A stretch of DNA of 23,096 nt, taken from assembly GCA_026710565.1 (NCBI GenBank), contig JAPOQV010000566.1:1-23096 (forward strand). Direction: 5' to 3'. The translations under genes and the position numbers were made by a program. The notes beneath the pieces are model-generated. The model did no database searches and was not told the DNA's origin. It was given only the letters and a program-made list of their open reading frames with translations. Below are positions 1-7,881 of the stretch, piece after piece (position 1 is the stretch's first letter; each line of letters opens with the position of its first letter). The DNA is from Spirochaetaceae bacterium. Lineage in GTDB: Bacteria; Spirochaetota; Spirochaetia; SZUA-6; Bin103.

Positions 1-1038
1 CACCACCTGCCCAGTCTCACCGCCCTGCACGAGCACTTCGAGGTGTTCGTGGTGTGCGACGTGCCCCCCTCGGCCGCCGCTGCGGCCGCGCGCCGCTTCC
101 ATGTGCCCGAGCACGTCACCGACTACCGGCGCGTGCTCGACAGCGACGTGGACGCGGTGGTGCTGTGCCACACCGATCCCAAGACGGAGGCGGCCGTCGC
201 CACCCTGCAGGCCGGCAAGCACCTGTTCATCGAGAAGCCGGTCTGCTTCTCCCTGCAGGAGATGGACGCCATGCTCGCCGCCCACGGCTCGGGGCTGGTG
301 GCCCAGGCGGCCTACGTGAAGGTGTACGAGCCCGGCTTCGAACTGGCGCAGCAGGCTGTGGGGCGCATGGACGACATACGGTTCGTGCAGATCAATCACC
401 TGCATCCCGACAACCGGCTGCATCTTCAGCAGTTCGACCTGGAACGTTTCGACGACCATCCGCCCGGCAGCCTGGAGGCGGCCACGGAGGCGCGCCGCGC
501 CGCCTTTGGGCAGGCGATCGGCGAGGTGGACAAGGAGCTGGAGCGTGCCTTCGGCCTGCTGACCGGCAGCATGATCCACGACCTGTACACGCTGCGCGTG
601 ATGGTCGGCCGGCCGAATTCGGTGATCGGCGTCGAGATCTGGCGCGAAGGCCGCGCCGTCACCTGCACGCTCGGGTTCCCGAACGGCGCCCGGTGCGTCG
701 CCACCTGGGTCGACCTGCCCGACCTGTGGGATTTCTACGAAACCCTGGAGATCTACGGCGACGCGCAGCGCGTCCTGCTCTCCTATCCGACCGGGTTCGC
801 GCGCGGTATCCCCTGCACGCTGACGGTGCAGGGCGTCGACGAGACGGGCAGGGCCTACCGCAGCGAGCCGGCCGTCGACTGGGAGAGCGCCTTCGCCCGC
901 GAGCTGCGCCACTTTCACGCGAGCGTGGTCGACGGCGTCCCCAACCGCACGCCGCTGGCCGACGCCCGCCACGACGTGAGCCTGATCATCGACATCGTCC
1001 GCCGTTACCAGGCGGGCACCGGAGCCGACACATGCTGA
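1..1038 (+). CDS. Gfo/Idh/MocA-family NAD(P)-dependent oxidoreductase (5' end cut by window)
   Basis: The frame is open from base 1, so the gene starts upstream. The missing part is the first Rossmann strand with the GxGxxG loop. What remains begins in the second beta-strand (EVFVVCD), runs through the strand DAVVLCHTDP and reaches the family hallmark EKP (GKHLFIEKPV, about residues 78-80 of the open frame). The C-terminal half has the alpha/beta substrate domain with GSMIHDLYTLRVMVG, where the His-Asp pair matches the usual active-site position. Such enzymes oxidise or epimerise cyclic sugars, inositols and similar polyols in the cytoplasm. The stop overlaps the next start by 7 bases, so it is in one operon with the mutarotase and lactonase. 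The sugar is not determined by the sequence; a fucose-like aldose is inferred from the neighbours. Confidence 0.9.
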   Translation, partial: HHLPSLTALHEHFEVFVVCDVPPSAAAAAARRFHVPEHVTDYRRVLDSDVDAVVLCHTDPKTEAAVATLQAGKHLFIEKPVCFSLQEMDAMLAAHGSGLVAQAAYVKVYEPGFELAQQAVGRMDDIRFVQINHLHPDNRLHLQQFDLERFDDHPPGSLEAATEARRAAFGQAIGEVDKELERAFGLLTGSMIHDLYTLRVMVGRPNSVIGVEIWREGRAVTCTLGFPNGARCVATWVDLPDLWDFYETLEIYGDAQRVLLSYPTGFARGIPCTLTVQGVDETGRAYRSEPAVDWESAFARELRHFHASVVDGVPNRTPLADARHDVSLIIDIVRRYQAGTGADTC

Positions 1039-1481
1039 AGACCTCGCTGCTCCACCCCGGCATCCTGCGCGCGCTCGGCCGCGCCGGCCACGGGTCGCAG
1101 ATCCTCGTCGCCGACGGCAACTACCCCGCCGGCACCACCCTGGGCCCCAACGCGGAGCTCGTGAGCCTGAATCTGGCGCCCGGCATCGTCACCGCCACCC
1201 AGGTGCTGGAGGCGGTGGCCTCGGCCGTCCCGATCGAGGCGGCCGCGGTGATGCAGACCCTCAAGGAAGGCCCGTACGCGCTGTCCGAGCCGCCGCCGAT
1301 CTGGGCGGAGTTCGATGCCATCCTGACCCAGGCGGGCTTCACCGGCAGGCTCGAGGAGATCGAGCGCTTCGCGTTCTACCAGGCGGGGCGCGGCCCCGAC
1401 GTGGCCTTGACCATCGCCACGGCCGAGCAGCGGATCTACGCCAACATCCTGCTGACCATCGGCGTGGTCCAGCCGGACTGA
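1032..1481 (+). CDS. fucU: RbsD/FucU-family sugar mutarotase
   Basis: A 149-residue protein, the normal length for the family. It begins MLKTSLLHPGIL and carries the conserved GHGxxIxxADxNYP block (residues 19-32; His20 is the expected catalytic base) and the C-terminal ERFAFYQ...TAEQRIYANILL block (about 111-141). These enzymes interconvert anomers of L-fucose or D-ribose in the cytoplasm and form decamers. The usual GHGD is GHGS here, a change next to the catalytic His. The ATG lies inside the end of the preceding dehydrogenase gene (7-base overlap) and the lactonase follows 7 bases after the stop, so the three are very likely translated from one mRNA. FucU rather than RbsD is inferred from the ERFAFYQ...YANI C-terminus and from the neighbouring dehydrogenase and lactonase genes; D-ribose remains possible. 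Confidence 0.85.
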   Translation: MLKTSLLHPGILRALGRAGHGSQILVADGNYPAGTTLGPNAELVSLNLAPGIVTATQVLEAVASAVPIEAAAVMQTLKEGPYALSEPPPIWAEFDAILTQAGFTGRLEEIERFAFYQAGRGPDVALTIATAEQRIYANILLTIGVVQPD

Positions 1482-1488
1482 GCGCGCC

Positions 1489-2469
1489 ATGGCCACCACC
1501 GAATCACCCATCGCCGGCCGCGATTGGAGCATGCCGGGCCCGTATCCGGACCCGGCGGTCGATGTGCTCGATCCCCGCTTCGCCGCCATGAAGCTCAACA
1601 ACGCCGCCGTCGAGCGGCTGTTCACCGGCGCGCGCTGGGCCGAGGGGCCGGTCTGGTTCGGGGACCACGGCTGCCTGCTGTTCAGCGACATCCCCAACAA
1701 CCGGATCCTGCGCTACGACGCGGCCGCCGGAGGCATGAGCGAGTTCCGCCGCCCGTCCAACAACACGAACGGGCACTACCGCGACGCGCAGGGCCGGCTG
1801 CTGTCCTGCGAGCATGACACCCGCCGCGTGACCCGCACCGAGCACGACGGCACGGTCACCGTGCTGATGGACCGCTTCGACGGCAAGCCGCTGAACGCCC
1901 CCAACGACCTCTGCACCCATCCGGACGGGTCGATCTGGTTCACCGATCCCGGCTACGGGACGCTGTACCAGTACGAGGGCCACTGGGCCGACCACGAGCT
2001 GCCGGCCCGCGTCTACCGCCTCGACCCCGAGACCGGGCGCGCGACGGTGGCGGTGGACGACATGGTGATGCCAAACGGCCTGTGTTTCGCCCCCGATCAC
2101 ACCCGCCTGTACGTGGTGGAGACCGGCGTCTCCCATCACGCCGGCTGTCCGCGCGTGATCTATGCCTACGACATGGAGGGCGGCCGGCCGCGGCGGCAGC
2201 GGGTGTTTGCCGACATGCAGCCGGGCAGCTCCGACGGGGTGCGCACCGACATCCACGGCAACCTGTGGGCAGCCGCGGGCTGGGCCGGCCCCGGCTACGA
2301 CGGCGTGCGCTGCTTCTCGCCGGAAGGCGAGCCGATCGGCCGCATCCACCTGCCGGAACCGTGCGCCAACCTGTGCTTCGGCGGCGCGAAGAAGAACCGC
2401 CTGTTCATGACCGCCAGCCAGTCCCTGTACGCCGTCTACCTGGAAACCGTCGGGGCGCAGACCCCGTAG
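1489..2469 (+). CDS. SMP-30/gluconolactonase/LRE-family sugar lactonase
   Basis: A 326-residue six-bladed beta-propeller enzyme. The four divalent-metal ligands known from SMP-30/regucalcin can be placed: Glu52 (RWAEGPVW), Asn139 (NAPND), Asn196 (MPNG) and Asp249 (SSDG). Blade repeats such as DGSIWFTDPGYG and HGNLWAAAGW are clear. It hydrolyses aldonolactones to aldonic acids. There is no signal peptide, and the first 40 residues form a polar extension before the first blade. It follows the mutarotase after 7 bases. In an oxidative aldose pathway it would act on the lactone made by the sugar dehydrogenase (either the upstream Gfo/Idh enzyme or the aldo/keto reductase at 4645). The exact lactone is inference. 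Base composition falls sharply just past the stop. Confidence 0.9.
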   Translation: MATTESPIAGRDWSMPGPYPDPAVDVLDPRFAAMKLNNAAVERLFTGARWAEGPVWFGDHGCLLFSDIPNNRILRYDAAAGGMSEFRRPSNNTNGHYRDAQGRLLSCEHDTRRVTRTEHDGTVTVLMDRFDGKPLNAPNDLCTHPDGSIWFTDPGYGTLYQYEGHWADHELPARVYRLDPETGRATVAVDDMVMPNGLCFAPDHTRLYVVETGVSHHAGCPRVIYAYDMEGGRPRRQRVFADMQPGSSDGVRTDIHGNLWAAAGWAGPGYDGVRCFSPEGEPIGRIHLPEPCANLCFGGAKKNRLFMTASQSLYAVYLETVGAQTP

Positions 2470-2541
2470 CCGTATCTTGAGATTCTGTGCAATGTCGGCA
2501 AAAGCGGATGCGGTGTATGATTTCGATTCGCGAGGCAATGA

Positions 2542-3111
2542 TTGAATTCAGTTACTCATAGGGGACATTCCTACGATCTCGTTCCGGAGACGTTCTACCA
2601 CCTGCCTCCTCACCAATGGTTTTCCTATCTGAATGATTCCGCTAATCTTGGCGAAGGAATAGTGCTTTCGAAGTCGGCATTCGAGCGGGTAGAGCTTCCG
2701 AGCACAGATACTCCATACTTTCTTCATCAAGGAGGCACATGGAAAGAACGATTGTGGGAAGAGATACGGATAACAGGATTTTGTCACCTGCCCGCACGTT
2801 CGAGAGCTCTGTTCCTATTTGAGGATTATGCTACAGCGAAAAAGGTTAGCGACGAATGGTTCAAGGATGAGCAAAGGCACATTTTGCCGGTTCGTGTCTT
2901 GAGCGGACCATACGCGTTGATCCACAGAGCTGATTCCGAGTGGCTCAAGACAGAGGAACGTCAATGGGGCTCATCTGCCCGTAACTACTGGATAGGTGAC
3001 AAGACCCATCATCCGGTTATGGAGGTTGTTGTGCAAGGGTGGGTTTACTTTCCGGAATGGAACGCACCGCCCTTCTATGCCATGCCCGAACCGCGGAAGA
3101 TCTTTCAGTAA
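2542..3111 (+). CDS. DUF2441/ADP-ribosyltransferase-like fold protein, low GC (tentative)
   Basis: A 189-residue ORF at roughly 49% GC amid 70% GC DNA, with different codon use, so it is probably horizontally acquired. The start is TTG: the codon just before it is an in-frame stop, no internal ATG occurs before residue 160, and GAGG stands 6 bases upstream. A TATGAT hexamer at 2516-2521 could be a -10 box but has no good -35. FYHLPP (18-23), PARSRALFLFEDYATAKK (84-101), PYALIHRADSEWL (123-135) and MEVVVQGWVYF (160-170) resemble the ordered blocks of DUF2441/RES-like ART folds: an aromatic/His start, an SR..lF segment, then Glu before a terminal strand. If so, it may modify a host or phage target, possibly as a toxin. 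That is inference; no antitoxin gene is evident. The frame stays open for 46 codons after the TAA. Confidence 0.45.
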   Translation: MNSVTHRGHSYDLVPETFYHLPPHQWFSYLNDSANLGEGIVLSKSAFERVELPSTDTPYFLHQGGTWKERLWEEIRITGFCHLPARSRALFLFEDYATAKKVSDEWFKDEQRHILPVRVLSGPYALIHRADSEWLKTEERQWGSSARNYWIGDKTHHPVMEVVVQGWVYFPEWNAPPFYAMPEPRKIFQ

Positions 3112-3252
3112 TGCACAATACTCAGCGAGGGTCTTACTGATGACGCGGAGACTAAGACCGACCTGCTCTTTGCATACGAAGACGTTATGAGATCATTGGG
3201 AGGCTCCTCTCCCTCCGCGAAACCACCTGTCAGGGCGACCCTCTGCCGATGA
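3112..3252 (+). other. In-frame open continuation after the 2542-3111 stop codon
   Basis: After the TAA at 3109-3111 the same frame stays open for 46 codons, reading in part LTDDAETKTDLLFAYEDV, and ends in TGA at 3250-3252. That TGA overlaps the ATG of the SGNH hydrolase gene (ATGA). The acidic/hydrophobic pattern looks protein-like up to about 3200, where composition changes back to high GC. Possible readings are a short separate coupling ORF without a good start, a decayed C-terminus, or chance. No start codon with a convincing ribosome site is visible. Confidence 0.3.
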
Positions 3253-4010
3253 GACTTGCACCGTCCGAGCGGGATCCGACCGATCGGCACCCCGAGCCGT
3301 TCCGCGTGCTGGTGACGCTGGGCGAGAGCACCACGGCCGGCGGCTGGAGCTCAACCAGGGAGCGTTGCTGGGCCTCCGTCCTGGCCGCGTTGATCAGCGA
3401 CCTCCAGGACGAGCCGGTGACGCTGATCAACGCCGGCATCGGCGCCAACGTGATCTCCGACCGGGTCCCCGTCTATCCCCACTCCGGCAAGCCGGCCGCC
3501 AGCGAGCGGATCGGCAAGCACGTGATCGCCCACGCGCCCGACCTGCTGGTGGTTTCCTACGGCCTCAACGACGCGCGCGGCGGCACGCCGGCGGAGCTGT
3601 TCCGCGCCGAGCTGCGGTCGCTGATCGCCGCGGTCAGGCAGGGCTGCGACCCGCTCATCGTCCTGCTCGGCCCCTACTTCATGACCGCGTTTCGCGGCCA
3701 CGCCCACTTCGACCACGCGGACCTGCAGGTGTTCGAGTGCTTCAACCTGGTCACGGAACAGGTCGCGCGCGAGACCGGCTGCCTGTTCTGCGACGTCCTG
3801 CACGCCTACGGCGGATCGCCCTGGATGGTCCATGACGACGGCGTGCACGCCAACGACCTCGGCCACCGGCTGGTCGCCCACCGGGTCTTCGAGACCTTGG
3901 CGCAGCACTGCTCCGGCCTGGCGGTTCGCACCAAGCGCCTGGAGCGCGAGAGCGAGCGCTGGCGGGACGAGTCGACGCTCAGGGCGGACTACGGGTACGG
4001 ACCTGGTTGA
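3249..4010 (+). CDS. SGNH/GDSL-family hydrolase (esterase/lipase-like)
   Basis: A 253-residue protein with all SGNH blocks. Block I is VLVTLGESTTAGG (Ser27; GES replaces GDS). Block II is NAGIGANV with the oxyanion glycine. Block III is SYGLNDAR (Asn107). Block V is DDGVHAND (Asp197 and His200). The family deacylates sugars, lipids and cell-wall polymers. There is no signal peptide, so a cytoplasmic substrate such as an acetylated sugar is likelier than a secreted role. The ATG is the first start after the open stretch at 3112-3252 and overlaps its stop as ATGA. The C-terminal 30 residues (KRLERESERWRDES) are charged and helical. The gene has returned to high GC, so the left composition boundary of the low-GC block lies at about 3200. 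Confidence 0.85.
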   Translation: MRLAPSERDPTDRHPEPFRVLVTLGESTTAGGWSSTRERCWASVLAALISDLQDEPVTLINAGIGANVISDRVPVYPHSGKPAASERIGKHVIAHAPDLLVVSYGLNDARGGTPAELFRAELRSLIAAVRQGCDPLIVLLGPYFMTAFRGHAHFDHADLQVFECFNLVTEQVARETGCLFCDVLHAYGGSPWMVHDDGVHANDLGHRLVAHRVFETLAQHCSGLAVRTKRLERESERWRDESTLRADYGYGPG

Positions 4011-4028
4011 GCAGATCAAGGGGTAGCA

Positions 4029-4571
4029 GTGTCGAACAAGAACGCCACGAGGAAGCGGCTCGTCGGGGGTCGGGATCGAAGGCCGCGCATGGTGATCGAT
4101 GGTCGCCCTGTCGCGAGGAACGATCGGGGACTGCTGGTTGCGAATCCGCGGCACCTGTTCCTGCGGGACTGCGAGTACAACGTGGACCTGCTGGAGGTGA
4201 GTGTCGAGCACCCCGGGATCGGCGAGAGTTTTCCGGTACGGATGAGAGTGGGCTCGAAGCACGGCATGGTAGCCGAGTTGCCCCTCCCCGCGCGTGGCGC
4301 TTTCGGAATGGCACGTGTCGCGGTGCACCCTCGGTATCATCCGGAGGAGCCTGTCGCCAGATGCAGATTCTGGTATTGGCCCGGTCTTCGAGGGTTGCGT
4401 CCATGGATCCTGGAGGCGGAGGCTATTCCGTCAAACTTGGTGGAGGCACGCTCCGAGCACATCGAGATATCGGAGGGGAAGGTGCGTCTGCGATCGGAGT
4501 TGGGACGCGGTTGCCGACTTGCCTTCGAGGTGGGGGGTGAGATCGTTACGTTGGCTGTAGGAAAGGAGTAG
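4029..4571 (+). CDS. Hypothetical protein, 180 residues, not recognised
   Basis: A GTG start with AAGGGG 5 bases upstream, 18 bases after the SGNH gene, so the two are probably cotranscribed. The N-terminus is very basic (MSNKNATRKRLVGGRDRRPR). The rest alternates short hydrophobic strands and turns (LLEVSVEHPGIGESFPVRMRV, RCRFWYWPGLRGLRPW, CRLAFEVGGEIVTLAV), which suggests an all-beta fold with Trp/Tyr-rich loops. There is no signal peptide, membrane helix or catalytic motif I can name. GC is lower than in the flanking metabolic genes. I prefer this frame to the overlapping alternatives because only this one gives a balanced composition and strand pattern. The function is unknown; a small nucleic-acid- or carbohydrate-binding protein is only a guess. 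Confidence 0.6.
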   Translation: MSNKNATRKRLVGGRDRRPRMVIDGRPVARNDRGLLVANPRHLFLRDCEYNVDLLEVSVEHPGIGESFPVRMRVGSKHGMVAELPLPARGAFGMARVAVHPRYHPEEPVARCRFWYWPGLRGLRPWILEAEAIPSNLVEARSEHIEISEGKVRLRSELGRGCRLAFEVGGEIVTLAVGKE

Positions 4572-4644
4572 ATGCGGTGATGGGCGAACCTGGACATCTC
4601 GGCTTCCTGGCAGCAATCTGAGCGAGAACGACGAGGAGGAGCGA

Positions 4645-5655
4645 ATGGATCCGCTGCAGCGCGTACGGCTTGGAACGACGGACCTGGAGGTGACCAGGGT
4701 GAGCCTGGGCTGCGCGCCGATCGGCGGCCTCTACAGCAACATTCCCGACGAGCAGGCGACGCAGGTCGTGCGCACCGCCCTGGAGGCCGGCATCAACTTC
4801 GTGGATACCGCCGCGCTGTACGGGGCGGGCACCAGCGAGCGGCGGGTCGGCGCCGCGCTGCGCGGCGTGCCGCGCGACAGCTACGTGCTGGCGACCAAGG
4901 TCGGCTGGCGGTTCGAGCACGTGCCGGGGCCCAGCGGATTCTCCGAGTACTGGGACAGCCCCGGCGCCTGGATGGTCGAGTGTCACAACGACTACAGCGC
5001 CGACTGGGTCGAGCGGTCGCTGGAGAACAGCCTGACGCGGCTGGGCATCGACCGCCTGGACGTCGTGCACCTCCATGATCCGGACGAGGACGAGCACTTC
5101 GCGGAAGTGATGGACGGCGCCTACCCGGTGCTGGACCGGCTGCGCTCGCAGGGCGTGATCGGCGCGGTCGGCGCCGGCATGAACCAGAGCGAGATGCTCT
5201 CGCGCCTGGCGCGCGCCGGCGACTTCGACTGCTTCCTGCTGGCGGGCCGCTACACGATCCTGGAGCAGGGGGCGCTGGACGAGCTGCTGCCGCTGTGCCT
5301 GGAGAAGGACATCAGCATCATCGCCGGCGGGACGTACAACAGCGGCATCCTGGCGACCGGCTCGCAGGGCGGCCCCGACGGCGCGCGCTACGACTACATG
5401 GAGGCGCCGCCCGAGATCGTCGCCAAGGTGCGGGGCCTGGAAGAGGCTGCGGCCAGGCACGCGGTCGCCCTGCGCGCCGCCGCCAGCCAGTTCGCGCTGG
5501 CCCACCCGGCGGTCGCCTGCATCGTGCCGGGCACGCGCCGGCCGGAACGGGTGCTGGACAACCTGGAACTGGTGCGCGTGGAGATCCCGTCCGCGTTCTG
5601 GGACGAGCTGCGCGACCGAGAGCTGATCCGGGCCGACGCGCCGGTTCCGGATTGA
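4645..5655 (+). CDS. Aldo/keto reductase, probable L-fucose/D-threo-aldose 1-dehydrogenase type
   Basis: A 336-residue TIM-barrel oxidoreductase. The AKR catalytic tetrad is visible: Asp54 (NFVDTA), Tyr59 (ALYG), Lys85 (TKVGW) and His144 (VVHLHDPD). The C-terminal cofactor-binding segment ACIVPGTRRPERVLDNL (about 292-308) is also present. The start is supported by GAGGAGGA just upstream. The extra loop after TKVG (about 88-118) and the sequence PIGGLYSNIPDEQA are typical of the D-threo-aldose 1-dehydrogenase branch, which oxidises L-fucose to L-fuconolactone with NAD(P). That branch assignment is from memory. The mutarotase and lactonase 2-3.5 kb upstream would supply the preceding and following steps. 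Its stop lies 16 bases from the stop of ftsH, which converges on it. Confidence 0.85.
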   Translation: MDPLQRVRLGTTDLEVTRVSLGCAPIGGLYSNIPDEQATQVVRTALEAGINFVDTAALYGAGTSERRVGAALRGVPRDSYVLATKVGWRFEHVPGPSGFSEYWDSPGAWMVECHNDYSADWVERSLENSLTRLGIDRLDVVHLHDPDEDEHFAEVMDGAYPVLDRLRSQGVIGAVGAGMNQSEMLSRLARAGDFDCFLLAGRYTILEQGALDELLPLCLEKDISIIAGGTYNSGILATGSQGGPDGARYDYMEAPPEIVAKVRGLEEAAARHAVALRAAASQFALAHPAVACIVPGTRRPERVLDNLELVRVEIPSAFWDELRDRELIRADAPVPD

Positions 5656-5662
5656 CGGAGTT

Positions 5663-5677
5663 GCCTGACGCTCAGGC
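5663..5677. terminator. Short convergent hairpin between aldo/keto reductase and ftsH
   Basis: GCCTGA-CGC-TCAGGC forms a perfect 6-bp stem overlapping the ftsH stop codon. It sits in the only gap between two converging genes, where a bidirectional terminator would be expected. No T-run follows on either strand, so the call is weak. Confidence 0.3.
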
Positions 5678-7663
5678 GGAGCCGGTGCCGTTGCGGGCGG
5701 CCGAGCCCACCAGCTCCGCGAACTCGGCGGCCTCCACCACCTCGGTTTCCAGCAGGCGGGCGGCGACGGCCTCGAGCGCCGGGCGCTGCTCGCGCAGCAG
5801 GTTCAGCACCGTCTGGTAGCGCTCGGAGATGATGCGGGCGGTCTCCTCGTCGATGTACTGCTGCGTGGACTCGGAGTACTCGCGGTTGATCACGTAGCCG
5901 GCCTGGCCGAGCAGTGGGCTCTCCTGGCGATAGGGCAGGCGGACGTTGGCGAACTTCTCGCTCATGCCGTAGTCGGTGACCATCCGCTTGGCCATGTCGG
6001 TCGCCCGGTCCAGGTCGTTGGCGGCGCCGGTGGAGATCTCGGCGAACACGACCTGCTCGGCCCCGCGCCCGCCGAGCAGCACGTCGATCCGGCCCAGGAT
6101 GTCGCGCTCGGTGAGCAGGAAGCGGTCCTCGGCCGGGGTCTGCATGGTGTAGCCGAGCGCGCCAATGCCGCGCGGCACGATCGAGATCTTGCGCACCGGA
6201 TCGGCGTCCGGCGTGTGACAGGCGATCAGCGCGTGCCCGGCCTCGTGGTAGGCGACGATCCGCTTCTCCTTGGGGTTGAGCACCCGGCTGCGCTTCTCCA
6301 GCCCGGCGACGACCTTGTCGATCGCTTCGCTGAAGTCGCTCTGGGCGACCGTCTTGCGGCGCGCGCGCACCGCCAGCAGCGCCGCCTCGTTGACGATGTT
6401 GGCCAGGTCGGCGCCGGCGAACCCGGGCGTGGCGCGCGCCACTTCCAGCAGGTCGACCTCCGGCGCCAGCTTCACCTCCGCGCTGTGGATCTTCAGGATC
6501 GCCTCGCGGCCTGACAGGTCGGGCTTGTCCACCAGCACTTGGCGGTCGAAGCGCCCGGGACGCAGCAGCGCGGCGTCCAGCACCTCCGGCCGGTTGGTGG
6601 CGCCTAGGATGATCACCCCGGAGCGCGCGTCGAAGCCGTCCATCTCCACCAGGAGCTGGTTGAGGGTCTGCTCGCGCTCGTCGTTGCCGCCCGCGATGGT
6701 CACGCCGCGGCTCTTGCCGATGGCGTCCAGCTCGTCGATGAAGATGATGCAAGGCGACTTCTCGCGCGCCTGCTTGAACAGGTCGCGCACGCGCGCGGCG
6801 CCCACGCCGACGAACATCTCCACGAAGTCGGCGCCGTTGAGGCGGAAGAAGGTGACCTCGGCCTCGCCGGCCACCGCCCGCGCCAGCAGCGTCTTGCCGG
6901 TGCCCGGCGCCCCGACCAGCAGCACGCCCTTGGGGATCTTGCCGCCGATCTCCACGTAGCGATCCGGGTTCTTGAGGAAGTCGACCACCTCCTCCAGCTC
7001 GGCCTTGGCCTCGTCCGCGCCGGCGACGTCCGCGAAGCGCACGCCGGTCTCTCCCTCGGCCACCACCTGGGCGCGCGACTTCCCGAAGGCCATCACGTTG
7101 GAGCCCATCGACCCGAGCCGCTTGAACATGAAGCGCCACACCAGGAACATCAGCCCGAGCGGGATCACCCATTGCAGCACCAGCCCCAGCAGCGGCCGGT
7201 TGCCCTGCGGTACGGCGTAGTACTGGACGCCCTGCTGGTCGAGCAGCTCCACGAACCCGGGGTCGTCGACCCGCACGGCGCGCCACTCCAGAATGTTCGA
7301 GGGGCTCGCGGCACCCGAGTCCTGCAGGCGCGTCAATTCCTGTTCGGTGACGTTGTAGCCGATGTACTGGTCCTCGGTGATGCGCACGCGCTTGATCTGC
7401 CCGTTGCTGACGAGCGCCTTGAACGTGCTGTATTCCACCATCGACGCGTCCTGCTGGCTGGAGAACAGCGAGTTGAACAGGAGCAGGAGCGCGGCGGCGA
7501 TGACGATGTACCACAGCGAGAAGCGGAACTGGCCGCGGCTCGGCGGCTTGATGAGGGGCGGCTCCTCCTGTCGACCGCCGTCGGACTTCGGGGGCTGCCC
7601 GAAACGCCACTGGCCGTTGCTGCCGGCCGGCGTCGGGCGACCGCGGTCATCGGGGTCGGTCAT
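5672..7663 (-). CDS. ftsH: FtsH, ATP-dependent zinc metalloprotease of the inner membrane
   Basis: A 663-residue AAA+ protease that extracts and degrades membrane and regulatory proteins as a hexamer. A polar 47-residue leader precedes membrane helix 1 (about 49-67). A periplasmic domain (about 70-156) and membrane helix 2 (about 158-178) follow. The AAA domain has Walker A GAPGTGKT (251-258), pore-loop MFVG (283-286), Walker B IIFIDELD (306-313) and arginine fingers in LLRPGRFDR. The Zn site is HEAGH (473-477), with the third ligand Asp in AANDLDRAT (about 550). In place of the usual SISGSDF there is RLNGADF. The ATG has GGAGG 6 bases upstream. It is transcribed alone and converges on the aldo/keto reductase. 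The upstream 314-base gap holds the structured element described below. Confidence 0.98.
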   Translation of the reverse strand: MTDPDDRGRPTPAGSNGQWRFGQPPKSDGGRQEEPPLIKPPSRGQFRFSLWYIVIAAALLLLFNSLFSSQQDASMVEYSTFKALVSNGQIKRVRITEDQYIGYNVTEQELTRLQDSGAASPSNILEWRAVRVDDPGFVELLDQQGVQYYAVPQGNRPLLGLVLQWVIPLGLMFLVWRFMFKRLGSMGSNVMAFGKSRAQVVAEGETGVRFADVAGADEAKAELEEVVDFLKNPDRYVEIGGKIPKGVLLVGAPGTGKTLLARAVAGEAEVTFFRLNGADFVEMFVGVGAARVRDLFKQAREKSPCIIFIDELDAIGKSRGVTIAGGNDEREQTLNQLLVEMDGFDARSGVIILGATNRPEVLDAALLRPGRFDRQVLVDKPDLSGREAILKIHSAEVKLAPEVDLLEVARATPGFAGADLANIVNEAALLAVRARRKTVAQSDFSEAIDKVVAGLEKRSRVLNPKEKRIVAYHEAGHALIACHTPDADPVRKISIVPRGIGALGYTMQTPAEDRFLLTERDILGRIDVLLGGRGAEQVVFAEISTGAANDLDRATDMAKRMVTDYGMSEKFANVRLPYRQESPLLGQAGYVINREYSESTQQYIDEETARIISERYQTVLNLLREQRPALEAVAARLLETEVVEAAEFAELVGSAARNGTGSA

Positions 7664-7715
7664 GATGCGCCTCCACCTTCAAGGTAGTAACGCCCGCGAT
7701 GGGCGGTCCAGGCGA

Positions 7716-7745
7716 TTGACAGGTGCGGCGACCATCGGGTAGACA
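7716..7745 (+). promoter_or_regulatory. Candidate sigma70-type promoter for the 7774-7953 transcript
   Basis: A perfect TTGACA at 7716-7721 is followed after 18 bases by TAGACA at 7740-7745 (3 of 6 consensus bases). It points into the hairpin-rich stretch and away from ftsH. The weak -10 keeps confidence low. Confidence 0.35.
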
Positions 7746-7773
7746 GGGAGGCGAGTCGGTTCGGGTATGGTGC

Positions 7774-7851
7774 CGTTGGCGACCGCCCGGGCCAGGCGGC
7801 TCGGATGGGGCCCCATCCGAGCAGGGCATCGTCCGGACGCCCGTGCCAACG
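7774..7851 (+). ncRNA. Candidate structured RNA, nested helices
   Basis: Three nested pairings can be drawn. CGTTGGC (7774-7780) pairs with GCCAACG (7845-7851). Inside it CGGGC (7788-7792) pairs with GCCCG (7839-7843). Inside that is a perfect 24-base palindrome at 7799-7822, a 10-bp stem with a GGCC loop. A 10-base palindrome CGTCCGGACG (7830-7839) is an alternative pairing. No open frame with a coding look crosses it. The strand is chosen because the mini-ORF and terminator-like hairpin downstream read on +. The palindrome could instead be a DNA operator for ftsH, whose start is 136 bases away on the other strand. I do not recognise a known RNA family. Confidence 0.4.
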
Positions 7852-7881
7852 AAACTCTGGTAAGAAGGAGGTAGTTGAGCG

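Noticed and set aside
54..1481. A 475-codon open frame spanning the first oxidoreductase and the mutarotase
   Set aside because: Only the last 149 codons (from 1032) are the mutarotase. The first part is a high-GC shadow of the oxidoreductase with Arg/Ala/Pro-rich random-looking translation.
4580..4621. A 13-codon ORF (MGEPGHLGFLAAI) before the aldo/keto reductase
   Set aside because: No separate ribosome site or structure around it; too short to support.
5394..7610. A 738-codon minus-strand open frame overlapping ftsH
   Set aside because: Off-frame shadow of ftsH; no domain, Arg/Gly/Ala-rich throughout.
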